DNA from: Salinimicrobium xinjiangense DSM 19287
Lineage (GTDB): Bacteria > Bacteroidota > Bacteroidia > Flavobacteriales > Flavobacteriaceae
Assembly (NCBI RefSeq): GCF_000423585.1
Contig: NZ_KE384055.1
Coordinates: forward strand, 61,672 to 115,164
DNA: 53,493 nt
Direction of reading: 5' to 3'
Positions 9,301 to 19,800 of this stretch are shown here, in pieces. The position numbers and the translations under genes were made by a program. The notes below the pieces were generated by a model that ran no database searches, had not been told where the DNA came from, and saw nothing but the letters and a program-made list of their open reading frames with translations. Each line of letters begins with the position of its first letter. Position 1 is the first letter of the stretch.

Positions 9301-10609
9301 CTGTGGTTGTTCCCAGAGGAAAACTGGAAGGCGCATCATTTGTTGCCTCTTTGACACCACAGTTATCTGCAGTCGTGGGAGTTCCTAGTGCAACTCCCGA
9401 AGCGATACAGCTGTTGGTATCCGTTGAAATTGTAACATTTGCCGGAGCAGTAATAGTTGGATTCTGGTCATCTGTAACGGTCACTGTTTGAGTTGCAGTT
9501 GCTGTATTATTAGAATCATCTGTCACCGTCCATGTCACTGTAGTTGTTCCTAATGGAAAAGTGGAAGGGGCATCATTTATCACACTTTTGACGCCGCAGT
9601 TGTCGTCAGTATTAGCTGTGCCCAGAGCCACACCCGAAGCGTTACAGCTGTTGGCGTCTGTGGAAAATGAAACATTTGCCGGAGCGGTAATAGTTGGATC
9701 CTGGTCATCTGTAACGGTCACTGTTTGAGTTGCAGTTGCTGTGTTATCAGAATCGTCTGTCACCGTCCATGTCACTGTGGTTGTCCCCAGAGGAAAACTG
9801 GAAGGCGCATCATTTGTCACACTTTTGACACCGCAGTTATCATCAGTAGCAGGTGTACCCAAATCCACACCCGAAGCGACACAGCTGTTGGTATCCGTTG
9901 AAACTGAAACATTTGCCGGAGCAGTAATGGTTGGATCCTGGTCATCTGTAACGGTCACTGTTTGAGTTGCAGTTGCTGTGTTATCAGAATCGTCTGTCAC
10001 CGTCCATGTCACCGTGGTTGTCCCCAGAGGAAAACTGGAAGGCGCATCATTTGTCACACTTTTGACACCGCAGTTATCATCAGTAGCAGGTGTACCCAGA
10101 GCCACACCGGAAGCTGTACAGCTGTTGGCGTCTGTGGAAACTGAAACATTTGCCGGAGCAGTAATGGTTGGATCCTGGTCATCTGTAACGGTCACTGTTT
10201 GAGTTGCAGTTGCTGTATTTTCAAAATTATCAGTAACTGTCCAGGTCACCGTTGTTGTTCCCAGTGGAAAAGTTGAAGGCGCATCATTTGTCACACTTTT
10301 GACGCCGCAGTTATCGTCAGTAGCAGGTGTCCCCAAAGCCACACCCGAAGCGGTACAGCTGTTGGAATCCGTTGAAGCCGACACATTTGCCGGAGCAGTA
10401 ATGGTTGGATTTACGGTGTCTTCGGTACAATTATCGAAAGCTACAGCAAAGATTCCCATAGGGGAATCGTACCAGTTGGTTTGGATTTCGACTTCATGTT
10501 TAGGGTAAACATAAGTTTCAGATGCCGGATAATCCCAATAGGAAGTCAGTGCTGTAGTGAGCAATATGAATAATCCGGGAAGTGTCAGAGAAGTGTAAAT
10601 TTTTCCCAT
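3353..10609 (-). CDS. Giant T9SS-exported surface protein with HYR and SprB-type repeats and LamG domain
   Basis: A protein of about 2418 residues. After a signal sequence (MGKIYTSLTLPGLFILLTTA...) come five nearly identical 79-residue HYR repeats from about residue 69 to 464. Two divergent HYR-like repeats, about five SprB-type repeats (pattern ...GGxxPYxYxW...LxAGTYTVTVxDxxGC), a PKD-like domain and two more SprB-type repeats follow. A LamG/concanavalin-like domain starts near 1513 (LDFDGVDDYV), then a long tail module, an acidic Pro/Glu linker (EPGEGEEEEINPGEGDGEDG) and a type A T9SS sorting domain ending YKFIVE. The family is used for adhesion, sugar binding or gliding; the ligand is unknown. 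An in-frame TTG at 10642 is rejected as start because it lies in the -7 promoter box. The tail is homologous to that of the adjacent giant gene. Confidence 0.92.
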   Translation of the reverse strand: MGKIYTSLTLPGLFILLTTALTSYWDYPASETYVYPKHEVEIQTNWYDSPMGIFAVAFDNCTEDTVNPTITAPANVSASTDSNSCTASGVALGTPATDDNCGVKSVTNDAPSTFPLGTTTVTWTVTDNFENTATATQTVTVTDDQDPTITAPANVSVSTDANSCTASGVALGTPATDDNCGVKSVTNDAPSSFPLGTTTVTWTVTDDSDNTATATQTVTVTDDQDPTITAPANVSVSTDTNSCVASGVDLGTPATDDNCGVKSVTNDAPSSFPLGTTTVTWTVTDDSDNTATATQTVTVTDDQDPTITAPANVSFSTDANSCNASGVALGTANTDDNCGVKSVINDAPSTFPLGTTTVTWTVTDDSNNTATATQTVTVTDDQNPTITAPANVTISTDTNSCIASGVALGTPTTADNCGVKEATNDAPSSFPLGTTTVTWTVTDDSNNSATATQTVTITDTQKPVISTPADITQSSDSGTCTAQVNITAPGVTDNCGVGAPTGTRDDNKPLTDPYPVGTTTISWNVTDENGNQAVSVTQNIIIEDKEAPVAPQLSDITWGCTYTVAVPTASDNCSGTITATANRSTTFSSSGMITWTFTDAAGNSSTAQQTVTISPVQVTSTKVDILCHGAATGEISISATGGVGPYTYTWNSQGTGATKTGLIAGTYTVTVKDSNGCEAAPLDITLTQPTQITMTSLQINNVTCNGAADGSVIGGDVTGGVGGYQYQVTGRALQSSKEFTNLAPGSYTFTVKDQNSCLLEESFVITEPAGLSMATPSTTAVTCHGGSDGTITAGNVTGGTAPFEYSTDNVNFYSTSLFEGVSAGNHTIFVKDANNCALQVPVTVTQPEALTGNLTKTNVSCFEGSDGTITVSSASGGHGTFEYSIDGTSWQSASTFSGLTAGTYSVSVRDAAYPTCATVLNSAYVLTQPNAAVTAEVTTTRTTTYGTATGSATVNASGGTPGYTYEWRRKGEGIVLQTTKTAKNLAAGFYEVTVIDSKGCILVVEVEIIDAIQAFILTRSTCEIEGDVEAIRTFHYIVEDETAYGGVGPYTYSWDFGEGAVGRQRTGIGEFWVDYSTIGNKVITLTVTDSTGETYTTTQEQYIGKCYNPCGKSSNIDFDPNNIYMGYADGTRIDKTSEDYCDPEVEKFIFLGVDKSANIYNPYIELTFIISNSIKDESNVYYADGCREKEDIDENLTVNQDNRVGEFIKLTKNPINFSCGDNLNIDTFYITWTNVSKKECGANNNKFCWSTNEPLHVPTELRAEATPTHILCKGDNTGTITVKASGGFAPYSYRLSSSATSQTSNQFVGLIAGTYTIYVQDSAGEQTTVTATITEPETSVSATVEPINPLCFGETGSATVKIDEDNIGTPFTTGEPYQYLWNDPKEQTTATAVDLPAGEYTVTVIDANGCQTIEAVIITEPEQLTVAETGPDQSFGCGFFNTYLEANTPETGVGTWTVVDAPNTNWELAEPNNPASAFNAPAGTYTLRWTIAHADGSCGTSSDMVINFKGDCSTLDFDGVDDYVFIGDRNNFPSSDFSLEVWVKPESVTGIRTVISKRNTANLTSAGYDLIINNGAPTFRWNGNSVSTSHKVGTDRWYHLAVIFNGTAVELYVDGIKVGNSTGSKPVSNSSPFLIGAMYNANEPEVPQNYFEGWIEELRVWNSALNVDQIRFMMNQRIDANGTAVRGEILPLDVPGELQWASLVSYYRLIAEDAQVANGIAVDRANNGVDGHLRNIETLQKNTAPLPYISEANGAWKTRGAWDISIGSEGENFWTWPNDTGINGTSIDWNIAYLTHDHNSGNQNITLLGFLLNGGKLDMLGSNPVRTTTGIQPGSGNGLTITTYLDLGGFIDLNGESQLIQTEGSILVGNGNVQRDQQGTASSYNYNYWTSPVSISGNSQNTGYKIFSVMQDGTDPVTPRDINFDINFRHADGPLATPIKISGYWLHKFFGDANEYSQWERIDAKSSLLKSGEGFSMKGSSGSKNILDLQNYIFTGMPNNGTIPLNISTGKNYLVGNPYPSAIDANEFIRDNLGERRDGTNVFNGSIYFWSHFSGYTHYLQYYVGGYAVYNLSGGIKAIANDERVNATLEEGGERPQQFIPVGQAFFVNTVLDESITTQSNITIHGGDILFKNSQRFFVTEIDKTKSVYHSQERKGWKSSTNDTKEETRQRIWIKFRSPEGYHRQLLVTADKNATLGFDLGYDASLIENNKEDMYWMLDEVALVIQGVPDFNADRILPLGIKTVEGGDFTIAIDELENIDDDFTIYIKDIENGTYHDLRETEFQGTAVEGKMHERYALVFSTEDHEPGEGEEEEINPGEGDGEDGDLVDNPEQPQPTPPADLEILYSNDAKNLIIKNPDMQSVSKVVLYNSLGQHIYTYLSISDQNLIKLPVEVPSTGVYFTIVHLKDSTKQYKFIVE
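9230..10420 (-). repeat. Five ~237-bp direct repeats encoding HYR domains
   Basis: Within giant gene 1 a 237-bp unit (79 codons) recurs with high nucleotide identity. For example, the word catctgtaacggtcactg recurs near 9470, 9705, 9942 and 10179. This is a recombination-prone array that could vary in copy number or be mis-assembled. Confidence 0.85.
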
Positions 10610-10639
10610 AGGCCTAATAATTAGAAACTTAGTAGCCTT

Positions 10640-10647
10640 CAAAAGTA
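10640..10647 (-). promoter_or_regulatory. -7 promoter box of giant gene 1
   Basis: The minus strand reads TACTTTTG, a perfect TAnnTTTG, 30 bp upstream of the ATG at 10609. It overlaps the alternative TTG codon at 10642 and therefore argues for the ATG. Confidence 0.6.
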
Positions 10648-10754
10648 GGAAAAATTATTACATTATATTAGTTTTAAGAAAAATTTAAACGTTTAAGTGT
10701 CAATTAATTCGGATAAAAGGCATTAAATCGGCTGTTCCGGGAGGAGGTACTCAA

Positions 10755-10779
10755 CAAAAAAGCCCCTCGAGGAGGGGCT
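10755..10779 (-). terminator. Terminator of giant gene 2
   Basis: AGCCCC/GGGGCT arms (10761-10779) enclose a short loop and are followed on the minus strand by a run of T (complement of 10755-10760). This lies 22 bp 3' of the stop of giant gene 2 and separates the two giant genes transcriptionally. Confidence 0.85.
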
Positions 10780-10801
10780 TTAATTCTAATTTTTTGGAAT
10801 A

Positions 10802-13800
10802 TTATTCCAGGATCACCTTTTTGGTAAAGACACCTTTTTCAGAATGAACCTTAACAATATACACTCCTGCACTAAAGCGACTAACAGGTAACTCAACTTC
10901 TCTTTCGAGTGGTACATCATAATAAACATGTACCTGCTGACCCAGCATGTTGTTCAGGTAAACTCTGCTTACGTCAATAAGCTCCGGATTCCTCAACATG
11001 ATATTTCTGGTGCCGTTGACGTACAGGATCTCAAAAGGACCTTCTTCAATAACTACAGGATCTTCAGGTTCTACGGTTGGAGTCTTATCCTGGAAGACAA
11101 GTTTAAATCTGTCGGTAAACACCCCGGCTTCAGACTCTGCTTCATACGGTCCTACTCTTAAATCATGTACTACCTGTAGTAGGCTATCTGCCAGGAAAAT
11201 ATTCATTTCATCAGGAATATTTTTGAGGTCATCAATAGAGATTTTAAAGGTCCCTTTCTCTTTAACTTTTATGCCAAGATCTAAAACCCTTTCAAGATCA
11301 AAGTCCGGCACCCCCTGTATCACGAACTGGTAGTTACTGAAATACCAGTACATATCCTCTACATTATCCTCTATAAGAGGGGCGTCATAACCAAGATCAA
11401 AATTATCCGTAGTTCTTGGATCAGCGGTGACCAGAATCTGCCGGTGATAGCCTTTTGGAGATCTGAATTTTAGCCAGATGCGCTTCTGTTCAACATCCTC
11501 TGCAGAACTGCTATTTTTTGCTGCAGGCGCAACATCTTTTCTTTCCTGCGAGTGGAATACTGATTCACCCGACTCCGGATCGCTATTCTCTCTTCGATAG
11601 ATTCTTTGGCTATTTTTGAAGGTGACTGCGCCCCCATTAATAGTCACCCCAGTAATTGCAGGGTCCAGACCGGTATTGATAAAAAAGCCCTGACCTACAG
11701 GAATATATTTTCCGGGTCTTTTTGAACCTTCATCCAGGTTGGCATTAATTCGTTCATCTATTGAGACAGCTTCAATTCCTCCTAATTTGGTGTAATATGC
11801 ATAACCACCTATATACTCCTGAAGGTAATGTGTCATTCCTGAAAAGTGATCCCAGAAATATAAGGTGCCATTAAAGATGTTTTTGCCTCCTGCTATGTTA
11901 TCATCAATAAACTGATCAGCATTAATAGCTGAAGGGTATGGATTTCCTATTAGATAATTCTCTCCCGGATCTGCTGCCGACATGTTTGCCATTGTTATGG
12001 TGCCATTGTTTGGAAGACCCTTGAATGTATAATTTTGAGTTTTACCAGTTGTAATATCCACAGCCTCCGTTCCTTTCATACTATAGCCTTCGCCTACATT
12101 TAATTCCCCATCTGCACCGATCCACTCCCAGGAGAAATAATTATTTGCTGTGCCATGAAATTTGTGAAGCCAATAGGTGCTTATCTTTCGAGGATTTGAT
12201 TCACCTCCATCTGCGTATGCATACGGTGCACCAAAATCTAACCCTTTTGGAGTAGAAGAGTCCGAACCATCTAACATAACAGATTTTACAGTGTAGGGTG
12301 CATTATCCGATCCCGGACTTACCGGAGAGGACCAGTAGTTGTAATTAAAACTACTTGCCGTTCCCTGTTGATCCCGTTCAAGAGCACCTGCGCTGGAACC
12401 CACTATACTACCCATAGGTTGTAGTAGCTGGGATTCTCCTGTTAGATCAAGTAATCCATCTATTTTTAGGTAATGAGTGACTTCAAGTCGTTGGCCGCTA
12501 TTGGTTTCGTCGTGCGCACCAGAGGGGCTTAAAATATCTAATTCATTTGATTCCACAATAAGGCCGAGTACAATTATGTCTTTCGCCCCCGATTCCACAT
12601 AATTGGATGTCTTAACGATATTCCAGGTAATTGGAGTACCATTGATTCCATTGGCGTGGGGAATATCCCAAACATCCCAATTGGTCCATGGTCCTGCTTC
12701 TCCTTCATCTGTCCATAAATAATTGTCTCTGGCAGTGGTGTAAGGCAGAGGAGCAGTATTTTCCTGGAAGGTCTCCATATTTCTCAATTTTCCATTTACG
12801 GCAGAGGTAGCGAGATCCGTGGTATATCCACCGTTCAAAATGTTGTCAGCAAGTAATTGATAATATCCTGCCAGGCTGCCGTAAGCCAATCCCGGTGCGG
12901 GCAGTGGTATTTCTACTCCAATATTTCCTGCATTCTGCAGGCGTTGATTCATTAGGAACTGTATTTGCTCCTGGGCGATATTACCATTCCAGATCCTTAC
13001 TTCCTCGATCCAGCCTGAGAAATGATTTTCAGCATTAGGAGAGTTCCATCTGGCACCTATAAAGGCTCTAGCAGTACCTGTTGTTGAAATTGTAGTACCG
13101 GTAGCAATACCATCCACATATAATTTACCATCGGAATCAACAGCAATGTGATACCACCGTGTATCTGGAGTTATTGCATTCGGAAGATCTTCCATGTTAA
13201 TTTCTAGCTGCGGAGTACTTATAATTGTTCCTGTTGATGCTTCTGGTCTTATCCAGGCTTCAATACTATAATCTCCAGTGTAATCTTCTCCCAGATCCAC
13301 ATAGTCGTCTACTCCGTCAAAGTCGAGAGCGGTACAATCCAAAATGGAAAAAGAGACATTATTGTATGTAGGAGGACAGGTTTCGTTGGCTAACGATTTT
13401 CCATCTGCACCAACAGCAGAAGTTGAAAGCACCCAGCGTAAGGTGAAATCTCCGGAAACTCCCGGGGTGAAAATTGCGGCTGGATCTTTAAGAGGATCTA
13501 ACTCATTATTGTCGTTGCTGAAATGTGTAGTACTAAAACTATAACCAGATGGGCCTGAAACAACTTCCCACTCTCCTTCATAGCCATCCAGTGTTTTTGT
13601 TCCTGCCACGTCTACCTCCTGACTATTCAATACTTCAGCAGTTAATGGGACACTGCTTGCACCGCAAGAACCTGCAACAGCGGTAGCCGTAGAAGTATAT
13701 TGATCAAATACGAATACGCTGATGGTTTTCCAATTCACTAATGTATCACATTGCTGTCCGGTACTGTCAAAGGTGAGTTTAGTTCTTATTTCGAAATCAT

Positions 13801-16800
13801 TCCAACCGATCAATTTTGGAGTCCATTGTTCGGAGGTGTTTTTTCCGATCACTACGGGATTTTCAGGATCTGTATAATCAGTCCATGTGAGGTCGACATT
13901 GGTAGGTTCAACAGGAAGGCTAATCGCGTCTACAGCCCACACATCACCATCTCTGGTTCCTTCATATCTGAATCTTATTCTTAAATTATCTAAACCTGCA
14001 AATTCCGTTAAATCAAGCTCCATTTTATTCTCTGCATTTGCATCGTCATCTCCAAAACTGTCATAGTTTCCACTGGATCCATCATCGGGATCTGTAGCTA
14101 TTAATTCAAACAAAGGTACAGGATTGTAAGTTGCGCCACCGTCGGTAGATATGTCTACATAAATTGCTGAACCCGGGGTAAGATTGTAGGCCTGATCAAA
14201 AGTGAGCACAGGATTATCTACTGCGAAGAGATTAAACACAGAAGTTTCTAAAGTTGACTGATTTGGTCCTGAAACTACCGCAAAACCTTTGTTTCCTTCA
14301 TCCCCTGCACTGGAATCCCAGTTGCTGTAAGTGTATGTGCTGTAAGGAGAGGTTAGGTTTGCAGTTGTCAGAGGTAAAGGATTGGTCCTTAGCCATATTG
14401 CAGCAACTCCGTTGTCGGCACTTGAATCAAAATTAGAGTAATTACCTTCATTATCGGTTATTCTCCAACCTTTGTTCGTAATTGAGGAATAATCAAAAGC
14501 CCCTGCTTCCATTCCGGGGCCGGTGCCATAACCTGTGCTACCACTAAGCGTGACTTCTTCTCCAAGACAGACTACACCCGGAGTGACCTGGACAGGGTTG
14601 GGAGCAATGTCTGAAGAGAGAATACTGAGAGTAGCATTTTGAGAAATTGCATTTGGAGTACAGGCTCCGCTTCCTATTTCTACTTCAAAAATGGTGGATT
14701 GATTGATACTAAGGCTTCTTATTAGTTCCGGACTAAGTGTAGTGCCGGTGAAATAGTCGCTTCCCTCTTCAACATATGACCAATCTGTGGCAGCACCTTC
14801 TTTATATCTCCAACGTACAACATCACCGGTTTGACCTGACAAAGACAGTGAAACATTAAAATCGGATCCAGGGTTTGAGCAGGTCTCCAGAATTCTGCCG
14901 ATACCATCAAAGGCTAATTCGCCGCCAATAGGTAAAGGATCAATAGTTACTTCCGCTGCAGAGGAATAGGCTTCATCACAGACTCCATTTTTAACCACAG
15001 CTCTGAACTGGGTTTGAGCTGCAAGATTCTGAAAAGTGTACTCTGCCGAAGTTTCTGAAATTGCTGTCCAGGTAGTTCCATCTGTGGAGCTTTCCCACCG
15101 TACAATTTCTCCTAAATAATTACTGACGGTAAGGGTTCCGCTATTTTCTCCGGTACATACCGAAGAAGGACCTGTTAACTCTCCACCATCCGAGGGGGTT
15201 TCAACATCAATAATAATTTCATTGGTATTAACACAGCCAAAAGTATCTGTGCCGGTCACTTTATATGTATAGGAACCTGCAGCCTCTGGAGTTATAGTAA
15301 TGTCTGCAGTAGTTCCAATCTCGTTCCCATCCAGGCTCCACACGTAGGTTTCGGCACCTGTAGCGTATAGAGTTGTAGAGCTTCCTTCACAAATATCCTG
15401 ACTGTCCGCTGTGACGACTAATTCCGGGAGTGGTTTTACAGTCACCACAATCTCCACAAGCTCACTTTCACAATCTCCTATAGACTGGCTTACCCAATAT
15501 TTAGTATTTCCTGTACTGGTTGTTAAAGGTGTTGGAGCTGCAGATAAGGCCACCGTAGAATCGTCTGGGCCATACCAGTTGATGACAGAATTGGCATCGG
15601 TTCCTGTTGCCGTAAGAGCTGCTACATCTTCTTCTTCAAAACAATAAATGACAGCTTCCTGTGTGGTTGGCACAGCAGGAGTCGGATTAACTGTTACCAC
15701 AAGTTCAGTCGGATTACTCTCACACACGTCTGTAATTTGAGTAACAAAATAGGAGGTGTTTCCTGCATCAACTGTAGAAGGAGTCGGAACACCATTTATC
15801 GGCTCCATGGCCGCATTATACCATTTAAAAGTTGCGCCGGTAACCCCTGAAGCACTTAAAGGCTCTGCGGTTTCTCCCTGGCAGAGAACAACAGGTTCTG
15901 TAGTAGGCGGCTCAGGAAGAGGAGTAACATTTAATGTAAAAGTTTTAGAAGTTGCGTCTGAACAGGTGAAGTAATCCGGACCACTAATTCTCACAGCATA
16001 CACCCCATTGTCTGCCGGATTAGGGCCTGAAATGGTCATAGTGCCCGAATATTCTCCATTATCACCTGATGGTCCGGTTGTGGTGAAGGAATACCTGTCT
16101 GAAGTGGCATTCGAAATATCGGCACCGTCTTTTATCCAGGTAAAAGTGAGAGCTGCTCCGTTAGCATGCGCAATGTATTCAAAAGTTACACCTTCTCTTT
16201 CCTGATCACAGAAAGTAAGATCTTCGGTGGGTTTAATAATTACAATATTTTCGTCCACGTTCAAGGTAACAGGGTCGGAGTTGGCCGGAGTACATGGTGA
16301 GGATCCTGTAATCTCCACAAAATATTCCCCTGCATTGGTGGCAGTTGCGTTATTAAAGGAGAGTTTTGCTGTATTTATCCCAGTGGCATTAGTAATAGCA
16401 GCTCCATCTGTCCGCTTCCATTCATAGGCTAAATTGTCTCCGGAAGCGACGACCTCAAAAGAAGCCGGTTCGGTTGAACAAATACCGACGTTTACAGGCG
16501 GAGAGGTTATTACTACCTGTTCGAAGATTTCGACATCAGTAGTAACTTCTACAGGTCCGCAGCCGTTGGCTTCCGGAGTGGTGTATGTAATTGTATGAAT
16601 TCCGGGAGTACTGTTGGCCGCTATTATATTTCCTTCACTATCTATGGCTAAGCCTGAGGTAGCGGTAAACGTTCCACCCTGATAAGCTCCTTGAACATTT
16701 GAAAAAGTAACGGGATATGCTACAGTATCTGAAGTACAGAGAGGGGTAGTGTAGCTAATATCTAATTGTGGTGCCTGGGTAATAGTAACACTGGTTGATA

Positions 16801-19800
16801 TTTCTGATGTGCCGCAACCTTCACCTGCCGGAATTTCATAAATTACTGTATAGGTATTTGGACTGCTGTTGTTTGCATTTATTGCTCCTGTTGAAGTGTC
16901 CAAAGACAAACCATCGGGGGTTGATCGAAATACACCTCCCTGATAAGCGCCTACCGAGTTTGTAAAAGCCGGTACATGAGCAGTGGCATCTGATGTGCAG
17001 TAAGGACCGGAATAGCTTATTTCTGCTGATGGGGTTTCAGTAATGGTGATGCTGGTTGTAGCTGTCACTTCCCCACAACCGTCTGAAGCAGGAGTGGTAT
17101 AGGTAATCTCATAAGTTCCCGGAGTACTGGAGGCCGGGGTAATGGCTCCACTGGAAGCATCAATGCTCACACCCGAAGGAGCTTTGAAATCTCCTCCCAA
17201 GAATGCTTCGGCCACAGCCAAAGTCACTTCCTTAACTGAGGTGTCTGAATGGCAGAAGGGTGTACCTTCATAATTAATGCTTGGAGTTGGTGCCTCTGTA
17301 ATAGTTACTTCTGTAGTGGCTGGAACAGGGGAACATCCTCCTGCTTCGGGAGTTTGATAAGTCACTGTATAAGTGCCGGCTGTACTGCTGCTAGCTGTTA
17401 TTGCACCCGTATCGGTATCAATCGTTAATCCTTCCGGTGCAGAAAATGTACCTCCTGTATAATTGTCTGTCCCTTCAAGAGTAACAGGTTTTGCATCGGA
17501 ATCTGAAGTACAAAATGGGGTGCCGGAATATGAAATAGTTGCTGTTGGTTCTTTTGTTATAGTAACTTCTGTGGTGGCAATAACTTCTTCGCATCCTCCT
17601 GCAGCCAGGGTTTTATAGGTGACGGTATAAGTTCCCGGAGTACTGGTGGAAGGAATGATTGCACCGGTAGAAGCATCAATGGTAAGGCCTGTAGTGGAGG
17701 AGTAAACACCGTCATTATAGGCTCCGGTTCCGGTAAGTGTCGGATCTTGACCTGTAGTCAAAGAAGTACAAAATGGAGCTCCTGAATAAACAATCTCGGC
17801 CGTAGGTCTAGGAGTTATTGTAACTGTCGCCGATTCGCTAAGTGTGTTTGAACAGGCAGGTGTATCCAGATTTACCGAACTTACTAAAGTATATGTGGAA
17901 TTAGCAGTTAAAGCTGCTGTAGTAACAGTAGCTGTACCTGAAGATCCTATGTCAACAGTTTGATTTGTCCCACTCGGTAATTTATAGGTGACCCGGCTGT
18001 TTGGAGTGCCAGTGAAAGTTAAAACAGAGGTATTGCCGCTACAAACCGGCGACGTCGCTGTAATGGTCACTGTTGGAAGAGGCTTGAAAAAGATAATCAT
18101 TTCATCCTTTCCGGTACCGCAGGAAGTTGTATTCCCCTGAGTGATCTGCGGTATGGTCATGGTAATCTTTACCTGCCCAAGATCGTAATCCGCTTGTGTA
18201 GGAGTATAATTTACGGTAAAATTTCCCTTTTTGTTAGTAGGAATGTTTTGAAAAGTACCAGAACCTGAAGTTGTAAACTGGGGACTTAAATTAGCATTTC
18301 CGAAACTCATATTGCCGTTAAGAGTGAGCTGCGGGATGGGATTAATTTTTTTGCATATTGTCTGGTCCGGTCCTATGTCAGCAATGATATAGTTATCAAG
18401 GTAAATTTCCTGGGATGTGCTTGTTCCGCTTTCACCACAAATATTTTTTGCTTTCACTGTTACAGTCGTGGGGCTTTGATAGGATTGAGCAGCGGTGATA
18501 TTTACTGTTATAGATGATGTATTTGCTCCTGAAGTTATTTCCCAACCGGTAGGAAGTGTCCAGATATAGCTGCTAGCACCATCGACAGGAGTAACGCTAA
18601 ATGTCTGATTGCTCAAAGGAGGACAAATTGCGGTTGAAGGTAAGCTGGTGGTAATCTCTCCGGGAGTGACAGGTTTACCTGTTGTTGAGGTTACCGGGAA
18701 ATTGGCAGAGGCGGCGCTGTCTCCACAGGTATTTTTGGCAATAACAAAAATATTTCCACTGGTTGAAGATGCACTAACGGTGATTGAATTAGTTCCAGAT
18801 CCCGCAGTTATATTCCATCCCGTAGGAAGGTTCCATTCATATTCAGTGGCATTTGTAATGGCTGGAATAGAATATACTAATCCTGTAGCCGTAGAGCAAA
18901 CTTCTGAGTCTCCGGTTATAGTACCAGTCATAATGGGAGCAGGCTTATCTACAGAAACAGAAAAACTTGCAGCCGTACTTGTGCCACAGTCATTTTTTGC
19001 TTTGACAGTTATATTGCCGCTACCAGAGTCTCCTGTGGTTACAGTTATTTCTTCCGTAGTACTACTGCCACTCCATCCACTGGGCAAAGTCCAGATATAT
19101 TCTGTTGCTCCGTCTAAAGGTGTGACAGAATAGGTTTCAGAAGTTCCGGGGCAAACTATGTCTGAACCTGATATTGCTCCCGGAGTTGCAGGAGTGCCTG
19201 GTTTGACTGTCACAGCAAAGATTTGTTCAGTGCTGGTGCCGCAATCATTGATGGCTTTTACAGTGATGTTCCCATCTGTTGTGCCGGTAGTAACTGTAAT
19301 AGAATTAGTGGTGCTTGTTCCCGTCCAGCTGTTGTCGGGAAATGTCCATTCGTAAGAAGTTGCGCCTGTAACTGCAGTTATAGAATATGTCTCTGAAACT
19401 CCCGGACATACAGCTGCTATTCCTGAGATTGTTCCCGGTTGTACCGGTGTTCCCGCTTTCACAGAAACAGCCAAAGTTTTAGCGGCGCTTGTACCGCAGT
19501 CGTTTTTCGCCTGAACAGAAATACTCCCTGAGCCGGAGGTGCCGGTAGTTACAGTTATTGAATTTGTATTGCTTGTTCCAGACCATCCGGATGGTAAAGT
19601 CCAGATATATTCAGTGGCATCATTGACAGCTGCTATGGAATACGTTTGCTCTACGCCAGGACAAACTGCTGTTTCCCCAGTGATATTCCCCGGAGTTGCT
19701 GGAGTTCCCGCTTTTAAGGTAATGGACAGATTTTGAGCTTCACTGGTGCCGCAATCGTTAATAGCTTTTACCGAAATCGTACCGCCGGAGGTCCCAGCAG

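Noticed and set aside
18609-19133. 174-codon plus-strand open frame opposite giant gene 2
   Set aside because: It mirrors the repeat periodicity and codon bias of the giant gene on the minus strand. The same kind of antisense frame recurs at each repeat in both giant genes.
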